Positions 62,742 through 64,000 of a stretch of DNA of 64,000 bases are shown piece by piece (the first letter of the stretch is position 1; each line of letters begins with the position of its first letter). The stretch spans positions 90,090 through 154,089 of the forward strand of contig JABHCC010000023.1 of NCBI GenBank assembly GCA_018669475.1. Direction: 5' to 3'. Source of the DNA: Bacteroidota bacterium. Lineage in GTDB: Bacteria; Bacteroidota; Bacteroidia; Bacteroidales; UBA12481. The position numbers and the translations under genes were made by a program. A model generated the notes under the pieces. That model ran no database searches. It saw only the letters and a list, made by a program, of their open reading frames with translations, and was not told where the DNA came from.

Positions 62742-62749
62742 TATTTTTG
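62742..62749 (+). promoter_or_regulatory. Promoter -7 box for the NosR-like gene
   Basis: TATTTTTG fits TAnnTTTG, with a predicted start near 62756 and a leader of about 14 bases. The direct repeats occupy the place of the -33 element. Confidence 0.5.
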
Positions 62750-62769
62750 GGCTTTTCCAATTCAGAGAT

Positions 62770-63924
62770 ATGTCCATATTGAGTAAGAAGATCGACCGTA
62801 TACTTGCAATACCGGCAATGCTTATCCTTATTTTAGCATGGTTTGCCGGTACTGAACTTAGCCGTAATTCTTCGAAGGAGGAAATTGAAAGTCAGCTCCC
62901 ATCAGGCAGTATTTTAACAGAACATGATGATGGAATCTATTCCTTTAAATCAGATAGCAGCCAGTTTATCGTAGCAGGTGAGGGAAACGGATATGGGGGA
63001 ATACTTCGAACTGCCGTTCAGTTTTCATCTCAAGGACAAATCCGGCAGGTCTATCTTGTCAATCATAAAGAGACACCATCATTTGTAAAGCGACTAAAAA
63101 GCAGACGGTTTTCTGAAGGTTTTACTGGCATGAACTGGGAGGATATTCTTAACAATAATGACCTGCCGGATGGTATATCAGGCGCAACTTTTACCTGTAG
63201 AGCTTTGACAGAAGGGGTCATAACTGCCACTCATCTTTTTGCCTCAGAGTTTCTGGATATCGAAGACCTTCCTGAACAAAGCTCTTTTGTGCTTAAATGG
63301 ACTGTCAGTCATACCATATTAGTACTCGTTCTTCTGATGAGTGTTATAATAACTCATCCTCGTTTTAGAAGAAAAATTACCGCACGATGGATACTTCTCA
63401 TTTTTAATCTGATTTTTCTTGGTTTCTGGACAGGTAATCAGATTTCTATTGTTCAGATATCCAGACTTACCAGCGGTGAGTTTCCGCCTCCGGGTCAGCA
63501 TCTGTTTTTTTACATTTTGATCGGAGGATCGTTCATAATCATGTTACTGTTCAACAAGAACCTCTATTACGATCGTATTTGTCCCTTTGGTGCTGCTCAA
63601 GACTGTCTTGCAGCGATTGGAGGAAGCAAACGTCAACTCCGTGATAAAAGAAATCTTATCAGATGGATTCCAAGAATACTGTCACTATCACTTTTGACTC
63701 TGGGATTAATTTTCAGACATCCCTCAAGTATCAATTATGAAGTATTCTCAGCCTTTTTTCAGGTTCTTGGCAATAGCCTTCAGTTCGGTCTTTTAATCCT
63801 CGTTCTGCTAAGTTCACTTTTCATAAAAAGACCCTGGTGCACATTGTTTTGTCCGGTTAAACCTGTATTTGAATATGTTGGTATGCTTCGTAACTGGATA
63901 GTCACCAAGAAAGAAGGTCAATAA
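62770..63924 (+). CDS. NosR/NapH-like membrane protein with FMN-binding domain
   Basis: 384 residues. A first membrane helix (ILAIPAMLILILAWFAG) is followed by a periplasmic FMN-binding domain whose DGISGATFTCRAL contains the S(T)GAT site for covalent FMN on threonine. Four or five more helices follow (ILVLVLLMSVIITH; WILLIFNLIFLGFWTG; YILIGGSFIIMLLF), and two cysteine-proline motifs, RICPFGAAQDC and LFCPVKPVF, as in the NosR/NapH family. Unlike NosR it stops there, with no C-terminal 4Fe-4S ferredoxin region. The family passes electrons across the membrane to periplasmic or FMN partners. It is the last complete gene; partners may lie to the right. Confidence 0.83.
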   Translation: MSILSKKIDRILAIPAMLILILAWFAGTELSRNSSKEEIESQLPSGSILTEHDDGIYSFKSDSSQFIVAGEGNGYGGILRTAVQFSSQGQIRQVYLVNHKETPSFVKRLKSRRFSEGFTGMNWEDILNNNDLPDGISGATFTCRALTEGVITATHLFASEFLDIEDLPEQSSFVLKWTVSHTILVLVLLMSVIITHPRFRRKITARWILLIFNLIFLGFWTGNQISIVQISRLTSGEFPPPGQHLFFYILIGGSFIIMLLFNKNLYYDRICPFGAAQDCLAAIGGSKRQLRDKRNLIRWIPRILSLSLLTLGLIFRHPSSINYEVFSAFFQVLGNSLQFGLLILVLLSSLFIKRPWCTLFCPVKPVFEYVGMLRNWIVTKKEGQ

Positions 63925-63968
63925 ATGAGTCTTAGCAAAGAGACATCAAGTAATTAGCTCATTTTTTT
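63923..63968 (+). terminator. Possible terminator after the NosR-like gene
   Basis: AAATGAG (63923-63929) and CTCATTT (63958-63964) can pair around a 28-base loop and run into seven T's. The long loop makes it a moderate candidate. Confidence 0.45.
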
Positions 63969-63969
63969 A

Positions 63970-63977
63970 TACTTTTG
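63970..63977 (+). promoter_or_regulatory. Promoter -7 box reading off the right edge
   Basis: TACTTTTG fits TAnnTTTG. It would drive a gene beginning just beyond the window. Confidence 0.35.
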
Positions 63978-64000
63978 TCCTGTTTGTCGAAAAACACAGC

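Overview
The window reads as a chromosomal segment of a member of the Bacteroidota, probably class Bacteroidia. Supporting signs are AT-rich DNA, recurrent TAnnTTTG promoter boxes (the Bacteroidota -7 element) instead of -10 boxes, few Shine-Dalgarno sequences, a C-terminal type IX secretion (T9SS) sorting domain, a TonB-dependent receptor with a carboxypeptidase-regulatory-like front domain, GldI-like FKBP lipoproteins, and DUF349, DUF721 and NrnA genes in arrangements typical of the phylum. I cannot name the genus. No rRNA, tRNA, CRISPR array, transposase or prophage was seen, and no gene-free stretch exceeds 300 bases.

Layout: 1-2055 holds a YaiO-like TPR protein (cut by the left edge), a lone receiver domain and a lone Hpt domain. 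2101-15307 holds two exported CotH/lamin-tail proteins, one of 3205 residues. 15377-17300 is a GH16-like lipoprotein with an unrecognised membrane protein. 17433-22357 holds two divergent fused LeuCD/aconitase-family hydro-lyases enclosing two LytTR regulators. 22407-28884 runs from an RsmI-like methylase and a glycosyltransferase through three FKBP lipoproteins, NrnA, ndk and DUF721 to recF. 29142-40242 holds a YfgM-like TPR protein, ribH, yidC, pyrG, a TonB receptor, a DUF349 protein, hsp20 and trmD. 40239-52423 holds addB, sucAB, an ankyrin/barrel protein with a lipoprotein, and addA. 52465-54254 is a MurU/AmgK-like pair. 54285-56687 holds rny, a 6S RNA gene, zapA and a small coiled-coil gene. 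56754-63924 holds an M23 peptidase, a C69 peptidase, rplS, a GNAT enzyme, a long NfeD protein and a NosR-like FMN/iron-sulfur membrane protein.

The most unusual signal is a dispersed element of about 107 bp, present three times in the same orientation relative to a minus-strand gene (25240-25346, 28925-29033, 43158-43264). Two copies have a consensus promoter box at their upstream edge and become the 5' leader of an FKBP lipoprotein gene and of addB. Each copy has a central CATCCG that can pair either with an upstream GGATG-like segment or with the GGATG around the start codon, which looks like a translation-controlling leader. Other points of interest are the divergent LeuCD paralogue with altered cluster and active-site motifs next to LytTR regulators, a terminator ending one base before the ribH start codon, a sigma-54-like promoter plus strong ribosome site at hsp20, and 21-bp-spaced direct repeats at the promoter of the NosR-like gene.

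Several start codons were moved from the longest open frame to a downstream codon because the longer start lies inside a promoter box or repeat: the YfgM-like gene, rplS, the M23 gene, hsp20, addB, an FKBP gene, rny, the ankyrin gene and its lipoprotein partner.
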